NCBI GenBank assembly: GCA_021823625.1
Contig: JAKANS010000050.1
Location: 1-35,063 of the forward strand
DNA from: a bacterium
GTDB lineage: Bacteria > Verrucomicrobiota > Verrucomicrobiia > Limisphaerales > J093
Reading direction: 5' to 3'
Length of the DNA: 35,063 nucleotides
Within the stretch, counting starts at the first letter, position 1. The number at the start of each line of letters is the position of its first letter. Shown here piece by piece: positions 31,698 through 35,063 of this stretch. The notes under the pieces are model-generated. The model did not search any database, was not told the DNA's origin, and was given only the letters and a program-made list of their open reading frames with translations. The position numbers were made by a program, and so were the translations under genes.

Positions 31698-33110
31698 GTG
31701 ATTCGCGGACGAAAGATATGGACTCGTGCAACCCTCCTCGGCCTGGCCGCGGCGGTGTCTGCTCTGCTTGCCAGCACGGCCCCGGCCCGCCCGCCGGGCC
31801 GGCTGGATTGGCGTCCCGCCGAAAACAAGGTCACCGCCGACATCAATGGCTGGCCGCTCGACCGCCTGCTCGAAACCATCGCCGCGCGTACGCGCTGGCA
31901 CGTCTTCGTGGATCCGCAGGCCCGGCACGTCGTCAATGCCAAGTTCAGCGATCTCGCCCCCGGCGAGGCGTTGCGCCGCTTGCTCGGTTCGCTGAACTTC
32001 GTGCTCGTGCCCGCCAGCAACGCGGCACCGACGTTGTACGTCTTCAGCACCTCGCGCCAGGCCGCCACCACGCGCATTGCAGTCCCGCCAACCGAGGAGC
32101 GCCGCAGCCACCGGCTCAAGGACGAGTTGATTGTCACGCTCAAGCCGGGCAGCGATGCGAAGATCGAAGACCTGGCCGCGAAGCTGGGCGCCAAGATCAT
32201 CGGCCGCTCGGACGCCTTGGGCGCGTACCGGCTGAAGTTCGCGGCCGCCGCCGCCGCCGAGGCCGCGCGAGCGCAGTTGATGGGCACCGACGGCACCAGC
32301 CGCGTGGATGCGAATTACCTCGTCGATCGGCCGCCGTCGGGCGAGGCGCTGTTGCCGGCCGGCGGCGTGGGGCTGGGAATCGATCCCAAGCCGGTGGCGC
32401 CGGGCGAGGGCGTGGTGGTGGCGGTGGTGGACACCGCTGTGCAAGGCGATGCCGCCGGCATCAAGGATTTCCTGCTGCCGGCAATCTCGGTCGCCGGCGC
32501 TGCCACCCCGCCCGCCGATGAGTTGGCACACGGCACCAGCATGGCGGAAACGTTGGTGCGCACGCTGGCGGCGGCGCCGGACGCGAGCAGTGGCAGCGCG
32601 GTGCGCATTTTGCCGGTGGACGTGTACGGGAACAACTCCAGCGCCACGAGCTTCGACGTTGCACTGGGCATCCAGGCCGCGATCAACAGCGGTGCGCCGA
32701 TCGTGAATTTGAGCCTCGGGGGACCGGACGAAAGCCCGTTTGTGCACAACCTGATCCAGGCCGGCCATGACAAGGGTGTGGTGTTCCTGGCCGCCGCCGG
32801 CAACGAACCGGTAACCAGTCCGACCTTCCCGGCCGCGGACCCGGAGGTCATTGCAGTCACCGCGGTGAACCGGAGCGGCAACATCGCTTCGTATGCGAAC
32901 TACGGCAACTTCGTGGACGTCGGCGCCCCCGGCACGAGCTACGTGACGTTTTGGGGACAACCCTACATGGTGGTGGGCACCTCGCCCGCCACCGCCAGCG
33001 CGTCCGCCATGGCGGCGTCAATCGCCGCCGCCACCGGCAAACGCGGCGCAGACCTCGAGGCAGCGATCCGTCAGAACCTCGCGGTCAGCCCCGCCGAACT
33101 CGCGCCGTAG
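31698..33110 (+). CDS. exported subtilisin-like protease with STN-like N-domain
   Basis: S8 serine protease of 470 residues. GTG 31698 is chosen because it gives a proper signal peptide (basic start, then LLGLAAAVSALLASTAPA); GTG 31650 would add 16 residues. Domains: signal about 1-30; an STN-like (secretin/TonB short N-terminal) module about 35-117 (VTADINGWPLDRLLETIAAR, then VVNAKFSDLAPGEALRRLLG); a fervidolysin-like prodomain about 142-210 (LKDELIVTLKPGSDAKIEDL); and the catalytic domain. The triad is Asp245 (VVVAVVDTAV), His278 (LAHGTSMAE) and Ser429 (VVGTSPATA), with oxyanion Asn369 (AAAGNEP). All residues are present, so it is probably active after export and prodomain removal. Confidence 0.88.
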   Translation: MIRGRKIWTRATLLGLAAAVSALLASTAPARPPGRLDWRPAENKVTADINGWPLDRLLETIAARTRWHVFVDPQARHVVNAKFSDLAPGEALRRLLGSLNFVLVPASNAAPTLYVFSTSRQAATTRIAVPPTEERRSHRLKDELIVTLKPGSDAKIEDLAAKLGAKIIGRSDALGAYRLKFAAAAAAEAARAQLMGTDGTSRVDANYLVDRPPSGEALLPAGGVGLGIDPKPVAPGEGVVVAVVDTAVQGDAAGIKDFLLPAISVAGAATPPADELAHGTSMAETLVRTLAAAPDASSGSAVRILPVDVYGNNSSATSFDVALGIQAAINSGAPIVNLSLGGPDESPFVHNLIQAGHDKGVVFLAAAGNEPVTSPTFPAADPEVIAVTAVNRSGNIASYANYGNFVDVGAPGTSYVTFWGQPYMVVGTSPATASASAMAASIAAATGKRGADLEAAIRQNLAVSPAELAP

Positions 33111-33136
33111 GGCGGTCGCTCCGCCGCCCCCGCCCC

Positions 33137-33164
33137 TTGACGATTCGCGCGGCCGGGCTATTTC
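33137..33164 (+). promoter_or_regulatory. sigma70-like promoter of clpB
   Basis: TTGACG (33137-33142) and TATTTC (33159-33164) are 16 bases apart, 66 bases before the clpB start. The strong -35 match suggests a vegetative promoter. No CIRCE inverted repeat is visible in this 120-base spacer, so HrcA control is not supported. Confidence 0.5.
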
Positions 33165-33230
33165 ATCCGTGGCGGGCGAACTGGGGTCGCCACTAAGAAT
33201 CCGCCCGTTCGTCGCCAACCAAGACCGGCT

Positions 33231-35063
<1,833 letters not shown>

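Noticed and set aside
31098..32960. 620-residue minus-strand frame over the S4 and protease genes
   Set aside because: Shadow of two well-supported + strand genes.
33111..33230. CIRCE or other heat-shock operator before clpB
   Set aside because: No 9-bp inverted repeat with a 9-base gap; only a sigma70-like promoter is visible.

Overview
The window is GC-rich, densely packed DNA that looks like a chromosome segment of a Verrucomicrobiota bacterium, probably a Limisphaerales/Pedosphaera-like lineage. The evidence is a TIGR03790-family protein, a CHRD/PEP-CTERM protein, paralogous anchored helical proteins with an IGCPE motif, propeller-type hybrid sensor kinases, DUF1080 and SMP-30 sugar genes, and palindromic repeats of a style I associate with this phylum. 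Shine-Dalgarno sites are weak, and many gene pairs overlap by ATGA. The lineage call is inference; there is no rRNA gene to confirm it.

Layout. 1-686: 3' part of a TRAP transporter large permease. 747-3328: two coupled paralogous anchored proteins. 3346-3931 (-): frameshifted CHRD PEP-CTERM gene, then a hairpin-rich spacer. 4273-8589: recN (-) divergent from an MBL hydrolase coupled to a TIGR03790 protein. 8690-11797 (-): propeller sensor histidine kinase. 11996-13495: secreted beta-lactamase-fold serine hydrolase. 13496-13857: palindrome cluster and the xylA terminator. 13858-17902 (-): xylose isomerase homologue, membrane protein, arginine decarboxylase speA. 18038-20520: NIF3-like protein, amidase lipoprotein and folA. 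20725-22376: two-gene HipA-like kinase / HipS-HIRAN module in a gene-poor pocket. 22927-24849: small DMT-like membrane protein and a PaaK-like CoA ligase. 24964-30856: carbohydrate/C1 block with an SMP-30 lactonase, a DUF1080 remnant, an MtaB-type methanol:corrinoid methyltransferase, a NagB/AgaI-like isomerase and a GH42-like glycosidase. 30906-35063: broken ABM monooxygenase, S4 RNA-binding protein, secreted subtilase and the 5' part of clpB.

How the genes work together. Most are housekeeping (recN, speA, folA, clpB, NIF3, HslR-like). The accessory content lies in 20.5-31.2 kb. The Hip module matches a bicistronic kinase/HipS-HIRAN organisation that has been described bioinformatically but, as far as I know, is poorly characterised. 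The following block suggests breakdown of sugars or methylated compounds and carries an orphan MtaB with all three zinc ligands. It also shows gene decay and an in-frame palindromic insertion inside the glycosidase. No CRISPR array, IS transposase, tRNA or rRNA was seen.
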